From the NCBI RefSeq assembly GCF_028368935.1, contig NZ_JAQNDK010000004.1, forward strand, positions 558,001-622,000: a stretch of 64,000 nt of DNA, in the 5' to 3' direction. Source of the stretch: Sorangium aterium. Lineage in GTDB: Bacteria > Myxococcota_A > Polyangia > Polyangiales > Polyangiaceae. The notes beneath the pieces were generated by a model. The model was not told the origin of the DNA. It did not search any database and was given only the letters and a program-made list of their open reading frames with translations. Below, in pieces: positions 34,739-43,836 of the stretch. Positions within the stretch are counted from its first letter, which is position 1. The number at the start of each line of letters is the position of its first letter. The position numbers and the translations under genes were made by a program.

Positions 34739-36496
34739 ATGAAGTTGGCCGACGCGTTGGTCGAGATGCTGAGGGATTGGGACGTTCAATACGTCTTCGG
34801 AGTGAGCGGCGCGAACATCGAGCACCTGCACGACGCCATTCATCGGCACGGGCAAGGGAAGCTGGTCTCCGTCCTCGCGAGGACAGAGATGGGCGCCGCG
34901 TTCATGGCGGACTGCAGGGCGAGGGTCCACAGGCGCCTCTCGGTCTGCTGCGCGACGTCGGGCGGCGGGATGCTCAACCTGGCTGTCGGGATCGCCGAGT
35001 CCTACGCCGAGGCGGTCCCCGTGCTCGCGATCGTCGGCCAGCCCCCGACGTCGCTCGAGGGGCGGGGGGCGTTCCAGGACTCGTCGGGCATCGGCAACTG
35101 CGTCGATGCCGTCCTGCTCTGGCGCTCGATCTCGAAGTACGTCGGAAAGATCAGGAGCCCACACGACTTCTGGCCGATGCTGCGCGAAGCGGTCGTGGCG
35201 GCGACGTCGGGCCGGCAGGGCCCGGCCGTGCTCCTCGTGCCCCGGGACCTCTTCGATCAGGAGGTCAGCCCGCCCCCGGTCGACTGGCCCTCTGATCTCC
35301 AGAGCTTCTGCCGATCGCGGCCGGTCGGGATCGGCGAGGTGATGCCGCTGCTCGAGGCCATCCGCAGCGCGCGCCGCCCGTTGCTCCTCGTCGGCCAGGG
35401 GGTGCGCCGCTCCGACGACGCCGGCGCGGTCGAGGCGTTCGCGCGCGCGGTCGGTCTCCCGGTGGTGACCACGATGTCGGCCCGCGCCGACTTTCCGAAC
35501 GACGACCCGCTGTACCTGGGGACCGTCGGCGCGGCGGGACACCCGTCGGCGCACGCGTACCTGCGCGACGAGGCGGATCTCGTCATCGCCGCGGGCGCGA
35601 CGCTCGACGTCATGACGCGCGCCGCGGTCGAGAAGAGCTTCAAGGACAAGCGCTTCGTCGTCATCGACGTCGATCCCGAGGCGATCCACCGCGTCCTTCA
35701 GCCCGAGATCACCCTGTATGCGGACGTCGGCCGCGCCTTCCGCGCGCTGCTCGATCTCCTGGAGAGGCGCCCGATGTCACCGCTCCCTCCGATCGAAGGG
35801 TACACGCGGCGCTGCTACGAGCCCCGCCTCGCGCCGGCCATCCCGGGCGACGACCCGGGCGCCGCGGGGCCCGATACGCTCCTGCAGAGCGAGGCCCTGG
35901 CCATCCTGGCGGAGTTCCTGCCGGCGAAGGGCCACGTCGTGCTCGACGCCGGCAACTGCGCCGCCGCGGCCATGCACTACCTCCCCGTCCCGGAGGGCTC
36001 GACATCGACGATCGCGCTCGGGATGGGGGGAATGGGCTACTCGATCCCCGGCGCCATCGGCGCGCAGCTCGGGTCGGAGCCCGGGACGCGGACGACGGTC
36101 ATCTGCGGCGACGGATCGTTCCTGATGCTCGGCCTGGAGGTGCACACGGCCGTCGATCTCGGCCTGCCCATCCTGTTCGTCGTGTTCAACAACGCGATGC
36201 ACGGGATGTGCGTCACGCGTCAACAGCTCCTCTTCGAGTCCCGGATCGAGGCCGTTCGTTATCCGGAGGTCGACTTCGCGGCCCTCGCGGGCGGGCTCGC
36301 CCCGGGCGACCGGCTCTGGGTGGGCTCCGCGTCCACGCCGCAGGAGCTGCGCGAGCGCCTGAGCGATTATCGCGACAACCACCGCGACGTGCCTGGCGTG
36401 CTCGATCTGCGGCTCTTGCGCGAGGAGATCCCGCCTTTCGCGCCGTTCCTCGGAGCGGACGCGCCGACGATACCGACGTCGGCGTTCGCGGCATGA
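34739..36496 (+). CDS. ThDP-dependent enzyme of the acetolactate synthase family
   Basis: A 585-residue thiamine diphosphate enzyme with the three-domain layout of acetolactate synthase, benzoylformate decarboxylase and relatives. Catalytic Glu50 is in ARTEMGAAF, and the N-terminal domain has the pattern GVSGANIEHLHDAI. The central domain (RRPLLLVGQGVRRS) follows. The ThDP-binding C-terminal domain has GDGSFLMLGLEVHTA and FNNAMHGM. A regulatory subunit gene is absent, which argues against branched-chain amino acid synthesis. Such enzymes form alpha-hydroxyketones (acyloins) from a 2-oxo acid and a second carbonyl or acyl-CoA. The preceding ketosynthase gene is 35 bases away; a ribosome site (GGAAGG) precedes ATG 34739. 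Confidence 0.9.
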   Translation: MKLADALVEMLRDWDVQYVFGVSGANIEHLHDAIHRHGQGKLVSVLARTEMGAAFMADCRARVHRRLSVCCATSGGGMLNLAVGIAESYAEAVPVLAIVGQPPTSLEGRGAFQDSSGIGNCVDAVLLWRSISKYVGKIRSPHDFWPMLREAVVAATSGRQGPAVLLVPRDLFDQEVSPPPVDWPSDLQSFCRSRPVGIGEVMPLLEAIRSARRPLLLVGQGVRRSDDAGAVEAFARAVGLPVVTTMSARADFPNDDPLYLGTVGAAGHPSAHAYLRDEADLVIAAGATLDVMTRAAVEKSFKDKRFVVIDVDPEAIHRVLQPEITLYADVGRAFRALLDLLERRPMSPLPPIEGYTRRCYEPRLAPAIPGDDPGAAGPDTLLQSEALAILAEFLPAKGHVVLDAGNCAAAAMHYLPVPEGSTSTIALGMGGMGYSIPGAIGAQLGSEPGTRTTVICGDGSFLMLGLEVHTAVDLGLPILFVVFNNAMHGMCVTRQQLLFESRIEAVRYPEVDFAALAGGLAPGDRLWVGSASTPQELRERLSDYRDNHRDVPGVLDLRLLREEIPPFAPFLGADAPTIPTSAFAA

Positions 36497-36694
36497 CAGC
36501 GCGCGGAGGCCTCGTCGCGCGGAGATCTCGAGCGAGCTCGCGTTTCCTGGAGAGTCTCGAAAGGCCTTGTTGCGCCCAGTGGCTTCGATGAATCGAGGCG
36601 TGTTGATTTTGAATTATGTCCATTGTTGTTGTTCGAGGTCGAGTCATCATTGGTTGATTGCCGGCGCTGGAGTCGGTGACATGAGGAGGCTTTG

Positions 36695-37483
36695 ATGTAT
36701 CTGCGCGGTTCCGTGAGTTCCTTGCTTCTCGCTAGCGTCTTCACCGCCGGTTGCGCCGTGGAGGCCGCCGACCCCGAGATCACCGCTGAAGCACAGCAGG
36801 AGATCCGGGGGTTCAGCCTCAGCTTGACGAACGTCGTCGAGACGATCGGCCTGGATCTCGTCCCGACCGACGAGGCCGATGCCCTGGTCCCGGAGGAGTT
36901 CGTGCTCGCCGGTGAGGGGGGGCCCGTCACCCCGATCGTCGTGAGGACGTCGCACGCCGACGGCATCTCGGTGAACGGCGGCACGCCGACGCCGGGCTCG
37001 GTCGTCCAGGTTGGCCTCGCCGTCGTTCCGCCCGACGGGACCGGGGACGTCAACAGCTACACGCTCTGGTATTACACCGACCACGCGCTGCTCGCGTACA
37101 AGCTGCTTCAAGCCGGCTTCCTGGTTCAGTACGTCCCGTCGCTCGACTACGATCTCGCGTTCTCGGGCGGCGTCGGCGACCTCCACGTGAGCGTGCCGTT
37201 CCCTGGCTACCCTCGCCTGGTCGTCGACGGGACGGTCGCGACGCCCAGCGGGCCCCCGGCGCCGTTCGTGGCCAACTGGTGGGTGTCCACCTGGCAAGGC
37301 CCCGTCAAGCAGTCGACGGTGATCTCGAACCTCTTCTTCGGCGGCGCGGACGCCACCCTCGAGACCCGCGCGCAGAACCCGCTCGGGACCCTGATCGGCG
37401 GCTCGACGGCGGAGTTCTCGGTGCTCGACAGCTACAACGAGTTCCCGACCGCCGACGTGACCGTGGGGCTGTCGCCGTTCTAG
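36695..37483 (+). CDS. Lipoprotein of unknown function
   Basis: A 262-residue predicted lipoprotein. The signal ends in VFTAGC (lipobox TAGC, Cys20). The mature part alternates hydrophobic and polar residues with many Val, Thr and aromatic residues (SYTLWYYTDHALLAYKLLQ, PFVANWWVSTWQG), consistent with a beta-sandwich, perhaps binding a hydrophobic ligand. No family was recognised. GAGGAGG at 36683-36689 gives a strong ribosome site for ATG 36695. It lies about 200 bases after the ThDP gene and 96 before the START-fold gene, all in one direction, so it is treated as part of the same locus. Confidence 0.75.
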   Translation: MYLRGSVSSLLLASVFTAGCAVEAADPEITAEAQQEIRGFSLSLTNVVETIGLDLVPTDEADALVPEEFVLAGEGGPVTPIVVRTSHADGISVNGGTPTPGSVVQVGLAVVPPDGTGDVNSYTLWYYTDHALLAYKLLQAGFLVQYVPSLDYDLAFSGGVGDLHVSVPFPGYPRLVVDGTVATPSGPPAPFVANWWVSTWQGPVKQSTVISNLFFGGADATLETRAQNPLGTLIGGSTAEFSVLDSYNEFPTADVTVGLSPF

Positions 37484-37579
37484 CGCGGCGTCCAGCCGAT
37501 GAGATGCGACGCGAGCCGGCGCCGCGCAGGCCAGCGTACGACGTGATGTGATTGTGATGTCGAATTGAAGGAGAGCACG

Positions 37580-38251
37580 ATGACCGCACATGACGACAGA
37601 GGGCCGTGGAGCCGATCCGGGCTCGTGAAGAACGGGGTCTCCAGCAGGGAGATCCCCGGCCTGTACGTCTCCGAGGATCACTCCATCGAGGAGTGCGTGA
37701 AGCACCTGGAGGGGATCACCAAGCCGACGTACTCGCACGAGGAGATCTTCGGCCAGTATTGCCACCTCGGCGAGTACATCCACGTCCCGGTCGAGGTGGC
37801 GTACGAGTACGCGGCGAACGTCTACAGCCTGGAGGAGTGGACGTTCAGCCTGCGGAGCCTCCACCACATCGGCGGCGGCCTCTATAAGGGGAAGGAGTTC
37901 CTCGCGAAGGACACGTCGATCTACGTTCGCGCCGAGGCCTACCCGGACAGCCGCGTCGTCGATTACCCTTGCGCCTGGGACCAGGGCGACGAGCTGTGGA
38001 TGCGGTACCACTTCCGCTTCGTCGACGCGAGGCCCACCATTCGCAAGCCGGGCACCATCGTGCTCTGGACCAACGTGAAACACCCGTACTACGACAGGGC
38101 CACGGGGGAGCTTCCCGATTACATCAGCAAGCCCCGCGCGCGGACGGACCGGGCCTGGGTCGGCGATATCTGGCCCCATTTCGACGCGATCCACAAGATC
38201 GAGATCGCCAACTTCAAGGCCATCCTGGAGCACCGGTACTCCAAGCTGTAG
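37580..38251 (+). CDS. SRPBCC/START-fold protein (probable ligand-binding or cyclase-like)
   Basis: A 223-residue soluble protein. From about residue 50 it follows the SRPBCC pattern: a first strand and helix (GEYIHVPVEVAYEYAANVYS, LEEW), a beta-sheet series (SIYVRAEAYPDSRVVDYPCA, ELWMRYHFRF, GTIVLWTNVKH) and a long closing helix (IHKIEIANFKAILEHRY). The fold encloses a deep hydrophobic pocket; in biosynthetic loci such proteins are polyketide cyclases or carry hydrophobic ligands. The first 50 residues, including GLYVSEDHSIEECVKHLEG, are not assigned. AAGGAG at 37568-37573 is well placed for ATG 37580. The fold call is by pattern only. Confidence 0.7.
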   Translation: MTAHDDRGPWSRSGLVKNGVSSREIPGLYVSEDHSIEECVKHLEGITKPTYSHEEIFGQYCHLGEYIHVPVEVAYEYAANVYSLEEWTFSLRSLHHIGGGLYKGKEFLAKDTSIYVRAEAYPDSRVVDYPCAWDQGDELWMRYHFRFVDARPTIRKPGTIVLWTNVKHPYYDRATGELPDYISKPRARTDRAWVGDIWPHFDAIHKIEIANFKAILEHRYSKL

Positions 38252-38424
38252 CGCCGCCCGCTTTTATTCCCACCCCGATGGCGAGGCCGGCCCCATCCCC
38301 GTGCGCTCCTCTGCTCGCGCTTCTCTGTTCGCGTTTCTTGGGCGGCCTCGCGACGGCCGTCGCGCGCGCCACCGGCGGTGGGCCGGCGGCGGGCCGGCGG
38401 CCCTCACACCCTGATAGGAGATCT

Positions 38425-41400
38425 GTGAACTTCATGCATGAAAGGCGCGGTGTCTGGGCCGCGCGGCTGGCTGCGGCCGCCAGCCTGCTCCTCCCGACCT
38501 CGGCCTTCGCCACCGGCTCCGGCGTCCTGACAGGCACGGTCCTCGATTCGTCGACGAGGCAGCCAGCCGCCGATGTCGTCGTGACCGTGACCTCCCCAGC
38601 GCTCCAGGGAGAGCAGCTGGTCGTCACCGACCCTTCCGGCCAGTTCCGGATCCCGAACCTGCCGCCGGGCACGTACACCCTCCGGCTCGACAAGGACGCA
38701 TACAGGCCGTACAGCCGCGGCGGCATCGAGCTGCGCGTCGACAGCACCATCCGGGTGAACAGCGAGCTGCTGCCCGAGGCGCTGAAGGCCGAGGAGATCG
38801 TTGTCGTCGGCAGCGCGCCTATCGTGGATGTCGGGTCGAGCGCGACCGGCGTGAACGTCGGCTCGGAGTTCGCGAGCCGCATCCCGCTCATCCCCACGGG
38901 CGCGAAGGGCGCCGCGACCCGCTCCTTCGAGGCGCTCGCCGACGTGGCGCCCGGCGCGAGCGCCGACCGTTACGGCGTGTCGATCAGCGGGACGACGTCG
39001 CCGGAGAACCAGTACGTGATCGACGGCCTGTCGGTGAACAACCCGGCCTTCGGCGTCATCGGGACGCCGCTGTCCGTGGAGTTCATCAAGGAGGTCAAGG
39101 TGATCACCGGCGGCTACCTGCCGGAGTACGGCCGCGCCACCGGCGGCTACCTCGACGCGGTGACGAAGTCGGGCTCGAACGAGTTTCACGGCGCGGTGTT
39201 CTTCAGCATCACGCCGGGCCTCTTCGAGGCGTCGCAGACGGGGGTGCAGAGCGAGGCGAGCACGATCACGACCGACACCCGGCTTTCGTCGCTCCGGGAC
39301 GTCGGCGTCGAGATCGGCGGCCCGATTTTGAAGGACAGGCTCTGGTTCTTCGCCGGGGTCTCTCCCTCGGCCGCGAGCTACCGCCTCGAGCGCGAGCTGC
39401 GCTTTGGCAGGTCCGACCCGATCCCCGGCACTCAGCGGGTCTACTACGCCACCCAGCAGAGCGTCCAGTACCTCGGCAAGCTCACGTGGCTGATCGACCC
39501 GGACAACACCGTCTCGCTGTCGGTCTACGGCTCGCCCACGACGTCGGGGGGAGACGGCGACTTCGGCATCAGCCCGAAGGACGGCACCGTGGAGCTGAAC
39601 AACAGCTCGAGCAACAACGTCATCAACGGCAGCTTCGGCGCCCTCGCGCACAGGTACGTGTCGAGCGCGACGGACGGCGCGCTGAAGTGGTCCTCGGCGT
39701 TCCAGAACAAGACGTACCTGCTCGACGTCACGCTCGGCGTCCACCACGAGGAGAACGCGATCCGCGCCGCCGACGGCACGAGGATCGGGAGCGGGAAGGG
39801 GCTCTCCGACATCGCGCAGGTCCACTGGCAAAGGAGCGATCCCGGGTTCCACTCCATCAACGATTTCGAGCCGTCCGAGGCGACGCGCGAATGCGACCCC
39901 GCGGGCACGCAGGCCGCCGAGCGGTGCCCCGTCGCGACGTACTTCAGCGGCGGGCCGGGGGCGCTCAGCGAGACGACGCTCGACAGGTACCAGGGCAAGG
40001 CCGTGTTCACGGGCCTGTTCACCGCCCTCGGCCACCACATCGTCAAGGCGGGCGCCGACCTCGAGCTGATGCGTTATGCGTCGTCCCGCGGCCACTCGGG
40101 GCGCAACGTCTTCGCCGAGACGACCGACGGGGCCGCGTTCACCGGCTTCCGCCGGCTCGGCTTCATCGCCAACCCCGACGAGGGCGTGCCGCTCGACAAG
40201 TTCGAGACGGTGTCGAAATCGACCACGATCGGCGGCTTCGTGCAGGACAGCTGGAGCATCCTCGACAAGGTCACGCTGAATGCGGGGGTCCGTTACGACG
40301 CGCAGCTGCTGTATGGAGGCGACGACAAGCTGGCGATAGCCCTCCCCAACCAGTGGTCGCCGCGCGTCGGCGTGATCTACGATTTCACGCAGGCCGGCCG
40401 CTCCAAGCTGTTCGTGAACTACGCGCGGTTCTACGAGAGCGTGCCGCTCAACATCATCGACCGCGCGTTCCCCGGCGAACGGCAGGTCTTCACGCTTCAC
40501 GCCGCGGCGGTGTGCGATCCCCGGGACCGCGCGCAGCAGCGCGACGCGTGCGATCGGAACGAGAACCTGATCCCGACGGCCGCCCCGTACAGCCCCAACC
40601 AGAAGTGGCGTGTCATCGGGGGCGACGGCGGCATCGATCCGGACCTCGAGCCGCAATCGACGGACGAGATCGTGCTCGGCGGCGAGGTCGAGATCTATCC
40701 CCGGCTGCGCGTGGGCGCGCAGTACACGAAGCGCTACCAGAACCAGGTCATCGAGGACATCAGCCGGGACGAGGCGAGGACGTACCTCATCGGCAACCCA
40801 GGCTACGGCGTCGCCAAGGATTTCCCGAAGCCGACGCGCGACTACGATGCGGTCACCGTCCATGCCGAGAAGGCCTTCGCCGACGCGTGGCTCGCGCAGG
40901 CGAGCTACACGATCTCCTACCTGCGCGGCAACTGGGCCGGGCTCTTCCGCCCCGAGACCGGGCAGCTCGATCCGAACGTCAACTCGGACTTCGATCTGGT
41001 GTCGCTCCTGCCGAACCGCACGGGGCCGCTCCCCGGGGATCGCAGGCACCAGTTCAAGGTCTTCGGCGCCAAGGACTTCACGGTTCATCACCGCGTGATC
41101 GTCAGCGTGGGCGGGACGTACCGGTCCGCCTCCGGCGGGCCGACGAGCCACCTCGGCTCGCACCCGCTCTATGGCCCCGATCAGGTCTACATCCTCGAGC
41201 GCGGGAGCGGCGAGCGCCTCCCCTGGGCGCATTCCGTCGATGCCCACGTCGGCGTGGGCGTGCAGCTCGCCAAGGAGAGCACGCTGACCGTCACGGTCGA
41301 TTCGTTCAACATCTTCAATTTCCAGGCGGCGACTGCCGTGGACCAGCGGTACACGGTGGCCTCCGTCCTTCCGATCGTGAACGGGACGAAGGGCGATCTC

Positions 41401-41523
41401 GGGCAGCTCAAGAACGTCGATGGCTCGACGTTCAACCCGATCAACAAGAACCCGAACTTCGGAAAGCCTGTTGCATATCAGGCGCCGCGCACGTTCAGGA
41501 TCGGCGCCAAGGTGACCTTCTAG
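38425..41523 (+). CDS. Oar-like TonB-dependent outer membrane receptor
   Basis: A roughly 1030-residue outer membrane receptor. The signal peptide (AARLAAAASLLLPTSAFA) is followed by a carboxypeptidase-regulatory-like beta-sandwich (about 35-115: VLTGTVLDSSTRQPAADVVV, LPPGTYTLRL). The plug comes next (YVIDGLSVNNPAFG, FIKEVKVITGGYLPEYGRATGG), then a large barrel with repeated aromatic girdle strands, ending FRIGAKVTF. This layout is that of the myxobacterial Oar protein, a TonB-energised importer or export-linked receptor. Start options are GTG 38425 (4 bases after GGAG) and ATG 38434. The lipoprotein gene follows 27 bases after the stop and is very probably co-transcribed. Confidence 0.93.
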   Translation: MNFMHERRGVWAARLAAAASLLLPTSAFATGSGVLTGTVLDSSTRQPAADVVVTVTSPALQGEQLVVTDPSGQFRIPNLPPGTYTLRLDKDAYRPYSRGGIELRVDSTIRVNSELLPEALKAEEIVVVGSAPIVDVGSSATGVNVGSEFASRIPLIPTGAKGAATRSFEALADVAPGASADRYGVSISGTTSPENQYVIDGLSVNNPAFGVIGTPLSVEFIKEVKVITGGYLPEYGRATGGYLDAVTKSGSNEFHGAVFFSITPGLFEASQTGVQSEASTITTDTRLSSLRDVGVEIGGPILKDRLWFFAGVSPSAASYRLERELRFGRSDPIPGTQRVYYATQQSVQYLGKLTWLIDPDNTVSLSVYGSPTTSGGDGDFGISPKDGTVELNNSSSNNVINGSFGALAHRYVSSATDGALKWSSAFQNKTYLLDVTLGVHHEENAIRAADGTRIGSGKGLSDIAQVHWQRSDPGFHSINDFEPSEATRECDPAGTQAAERCPVATYFSGGPGALSETTLDRYQGKAVFTGLFTALGHHIVKAGADLELMRYASSRGHSGRNVFAETTDGAAFTGFRRLGFIANPDEGVPLDKFETVSKSTTIGGFVQDSWSILDKVTLNAGVRYDAQLLYGGDDKLAIALPNQWSPRVGVIYDFTQAGRSKLFVNYARFYESVPLNIIDRAFPGERQVFTLHAAAVCDPRDRAQQRDACDRNENLIPTAAPYSPNQKWRVIGGDGGIDPDLEPQSTDEIVLGGEVEIYPRLRVGAQYTKRYQNQVIEDISRDEARTYLIGNPGYGVAKDFPKPTRDYDAVTVHAEKAFADAWLAQASYTISYLRGNWAGLFRPETGQLDPNVNSDFDLVSLLPNRTGPLPGDRRHQFKVFGAKDFTVHHRVIVSVGGTYRSASGGPTSHLGSHPLYGPDQVYILERGSGERLPWAHSVDAHVGVGVQLAKESTLTVTVDSFNIFNFQAATAVDQRYTVASVLPIVNGTKGDLGQLKNVDGSTFNPINKNPNFGKPVAYQAPRTFRIGAKVTF

Positions 41524-41550
41524 GGCGATGGCCCCGAGAGACACACGACC

Positions 41551-42351
41551 ATGAGACGAATCCTCGGAACATCTCTCGCGCTCCTCGCGCTCCTCGCGCT
41601 CCTCACGCTCTCCGCGTCCTGCGAGCAGCGGCGCGTCACCTGCACCGCGGCCCACGGCGGCTTCGCCGCGAAGTACACGCTGAAGCCCGGCTCGAAGCGG
41701 GGCGAGGGCGCGTGCGACACGCTGAAGGGGGAGATCATCGGCATCGAGAAGTACAACCCCCGGCAGGCCGGGAACCCGCAGCGCCCTGATCCGACGAGGG
41801 CCCACCTCGCGGTCCGGGCCTCGGGGATCGCCTTTCCCGCCTTCGCGGCCCAGGGCGCGCAGGTGGAGCTCGGCCCGACAGCGCTCGACGCGCTCGGAGA
41901 CTTCGCCTCCGTCGATCCGGACGGCAGCGACGTCTGCGCGGTCCCCTCGTTCACGGAGGCCACGCTGAGCATCCCGGCGTACGAGGAGCCCCCGCCTCCC
42001 GACGCGCCGGAGGGCACGCCGCCCACGCAGCACCCGGCCGTCGATATCAGCTATGCATGGAGCAATTTCCGCATCTACGTGACGGCCGCCTACCCGGGCA
42101 CGCAGATCGTCGGAGAGCTGACGTACACGCAGGACGGCTGCTCTGCGTCCTACAGCGTCGTGGGCCTCTATCCCGCGGTGGAGTGCGCGCCCGGCGGCGT
42201 GCCGGATCCGAGCCTCTGCGATCCGCACCCCGACCTGGCGAACGGCCGCGCGTTCGGCTCCGGGATCAACCCGGACTTCGCCGATCGCGTGACCTGCGAC
42301 GCCGAGACCGGCCTCTGCGTGCTCACGTCACTCCCGGAGGAGCTGCGATAA
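41551..42351 (+). CDS. Lipoprotein encoded with the TonB receptor
   Basis: A 266-residue lipoprotein: LLALLALLTLSASC is the signal with lipobox SASC. The mature chain contains about nine cysteines (CEQRRVTCTAAHGG, GACDTLKGE, DVCAVP, DGCSASY, VECAPG, SLCDP, VTCDAETGLC), enough for several disulfides, and two Pro-rich linkers. This gene type is regularly seen next to Oar-like receptors in myxobacteria, so a partner role at the outer membrane is reasonable, but the sequence itself was not recognised. Convergent with the O-methyltransferase gene; two inverted-repeat structures lie between them. Confidence 0.8.
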   Translation: MRRILGTSLALLALLALLTLSASCEQRRVTCTAAHGGFAAKYTLKPGSKRGEGACDTLKGEIIGIEKYNPRQAGNPQRPDPTRAHLAVRASGIAFPAFAAQGAQVELGPTALDALGDFASVDPDGSDVCAVPSFTEATLSIPAYEEPPPPDAPEGTPPTQHPAVDISYAWSNFRIYVTAAYPGTQIVGELTYTQDGCSASYSVVGLYPAVECAPGGVPDPSLCDPHPDLANGRAFGSGINPDFADRVTCDAETGLCVLTSLPEELR

Positions 42352-42447
42352 CGCCGCTTGCACCATGGTCTCGGCGACGCGAGCGGCCAGTTCGGCGTGT
42401 CACAGATCCATCCAGGGATCTGTCTCGCGAACCAAGCGAGATGTTGA

Positions 42448-42534
42448 CGCAAAGACGCCAAGGGCGCAAAGACGCAAAAATACAAATAATCTGCTCTTTC
42501 TCGCGCCTTTGCGTCTTTGCGTCTTTGCGTTGAA
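42448..42534. repeat. CGCAAAGA-type heptad repeats forming a large imperfect hairpin
   Basis: The left part (42448-42480) repeats units of the form ACGCAAAG and the right part (42503-42534) repeats the complementary form CTTTGCGT three times. Together they can form an imperfect hairpin of about 28 base pairs around an A/T-rich loop. The low G+C and regular units contrast with the surrounding DNA. Repeats of this GACGCAAAG kind are known between genes in various bacteria. It lies between convergent genes, so termination is one possible role. Confidence 0.8.
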
Positions 42535-42583
42535 ATCTCTCTCCGGATCCCTGGCCGGCGGAGCTCGCGGAGGGCGGAGCGCA

Positions 42584-42614
42584 GCGCCCCGCTGGACTCG
42601 CTCCAGCGGGGCGC
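42584..42614. terminator. Strong hairpin at the end of the methyltransferase gene
   Basis: GCGCCCCGCTGGA (42584-42596), loop of five bases, then the exact complement (42602-42614). The hairpin ends 5 bases from the last codon of the minus-strand methyltransferase gene. There is no T run, but position and strength suggest a terminator. Confidence 0.65.
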
Positions 42615-42619
42615 GCTCT

Positions 42620-43630
42620 TCACTTCACGCCGACGACGAACGAATCCGAGCCGATGAGCTTCTCCGCGCGGACCTCGCGGAAGCCCTGCTCGCGAAACCA
42701 TCCAGCGCAATCGGCGCTCGTGTAGTCGAATCCCTCGGGCGTCTCGAGGAGGATGGTGAGGCTCATCATGAACCCGGCCACGTTCTCGCGGCGCTCGTCG
42801 TCGATCATCGCATCATAGACGATGAGCACGCCCCCCTCGGGGAGCGCGTCGTACGCCTTCTTGATGAAGCCCCGTTTGTCCGCGAGCTTCCACCCGTGGA
42901 GGATGTGACCCATGGTGATCACGTCCACCTTGGGGATCGAGTCTTTGAAGAGGTCGAACACCTGGAAGCGCAGCCGATCCGCGACCCCGTGCTCCCGGAC
43001 ATAGTCCTCGAAGACCGGCTGCACGGGCGACAGATCGAGCCCGATGCCGGTCAGTTTCGGGTGGGCCAGCGCGACCTGGACAGGCAAGCCGCCCTGGGCC
43101 GTGCCGACGTCGGCGAACGTCTTGTAGCGACCCCACGGGAACTTCGCCGCGAGCGCCCGCGCCGACGGCAGGCTGAGCCCCGTCATCGCCTGGGTGAACT
43201 CACGATATTTCTCGGGGGTCTTGGAGAGCCACGTGAAGATGTCCTCGCGCGCCCCGATCTCGTTCTGCGGCTCGCCCGTGCGCAGCGCCTCGGTGAGCGA
43301 GCCCCAGATCCCGTAGAGCCGCGCGTTCGACATCTCCAGCATTCCGCCGATGTACGACTTCTTGGTCTTGTCCAGGAAGAGGTCCGCCTCTCGTGTGTTC
43401 GAGTACCGGCCGTCCTCGCGCTGCAGGACGCGCAGCGCCACCAGCGCGTCGAAGAAATCGCGCGCCGCGCGGGGGTGGATGCCGATCCGCTCGCGCAGCG
43501 TCTGCCAATCGAGCGGCTCTTTCGCGAGCGCCGTGAACACGCCGAGCTCGACGGCGCTGAGCAGCGTCTTCGATTCGGCGTAAGCCATTCCCAGTCGTAC
43601 AATCGCGTTGTGATCGAACTCTTGCGTCAT
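42620..43630 (-). CDS. Class II O-methyltransferase (acetylserotonin-OMT-like)
   Basis: A 336-residue SAM-dependent small-molecule methyltransferase. The N-terminal winged-helix dimerisation domain is typical (AYAESKTLLSAVELGVFTAL, RERIGIHPRAARDFFDALVA). The Rossmann domain has the SAM loop FADVGTAQGGLPVQVA, GLDLSPV, and the catalytic-base region with His in MGHILHGWKLADK (the base in this family). These enzymes methylate phenolic or enolic hydroxyls of natural products. The start at 43630 has AGGTGA 7 bases upstream; a GTG at 43639 has no site. It faces the receptor/lipoprotein operon, so a link with the nearby ketosynthase/ThDP genes is possible but not shown by co-transcription. Confidence 0.9.
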   Translation of the reverse strand: MTQEFDHNAIVRLGMAYAESKTLLSAVELGVFTALAKEPLDWQTLRERIGIHPRAARDFFDALVALRVLQREDGRYSNTREADLFLDKTKKSYIGGMLEMSNARLYGIWGSLTEALRTGEPQNEIGAREDIFTWLSKTPEKYREFTQAMTGLSLPSARALAAKFPWGRYKTFADVGTAQGGLPVQVALAHPKLTGIGLDLSPVQPVFEDYVREHGVADRLRFQVFDLFKDSIPKVDVITMGHILHGWKLADKRGFIKKAYDALPEGGVLIVYDAMIDDERRENVAGFMMSLTILLETPEGFDYTSADCAGWFREQGFREVRAEKLIGSDSFVVGVK

Positions 43631-43836
43631 ATGGATCACCTGTGTTCGTGCTTCGGGGGCACACCTATGTATTGCATATAAGAATCACAGGCGCTCTCGA
43701 AAAGTCAGAATCATAGCTGTCATTTGTTCGCGGCACTCGCCCCCTGGGCCCTTGGTTCGCGAGGTGGCGAGCAGACGCGGTCGTGTCTGCGCAGTTCAAC
43801 TGGATTCATGCGAGTCGAATCCATTCTGGAGGCTGT

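Noticed and set aside
38404-42228. Minus-strand open frame of 1274 codons
   Set aside because: Antisense to the TonB receptor and lipoprotein genes, whose products are convincing. The frame has no recognisable domain.
42448-42534. CRISPR-like array
   Set aside because: The units are 7-9 bases without spacers and form mirror-image arms; this is an inverted repeat, not an array.
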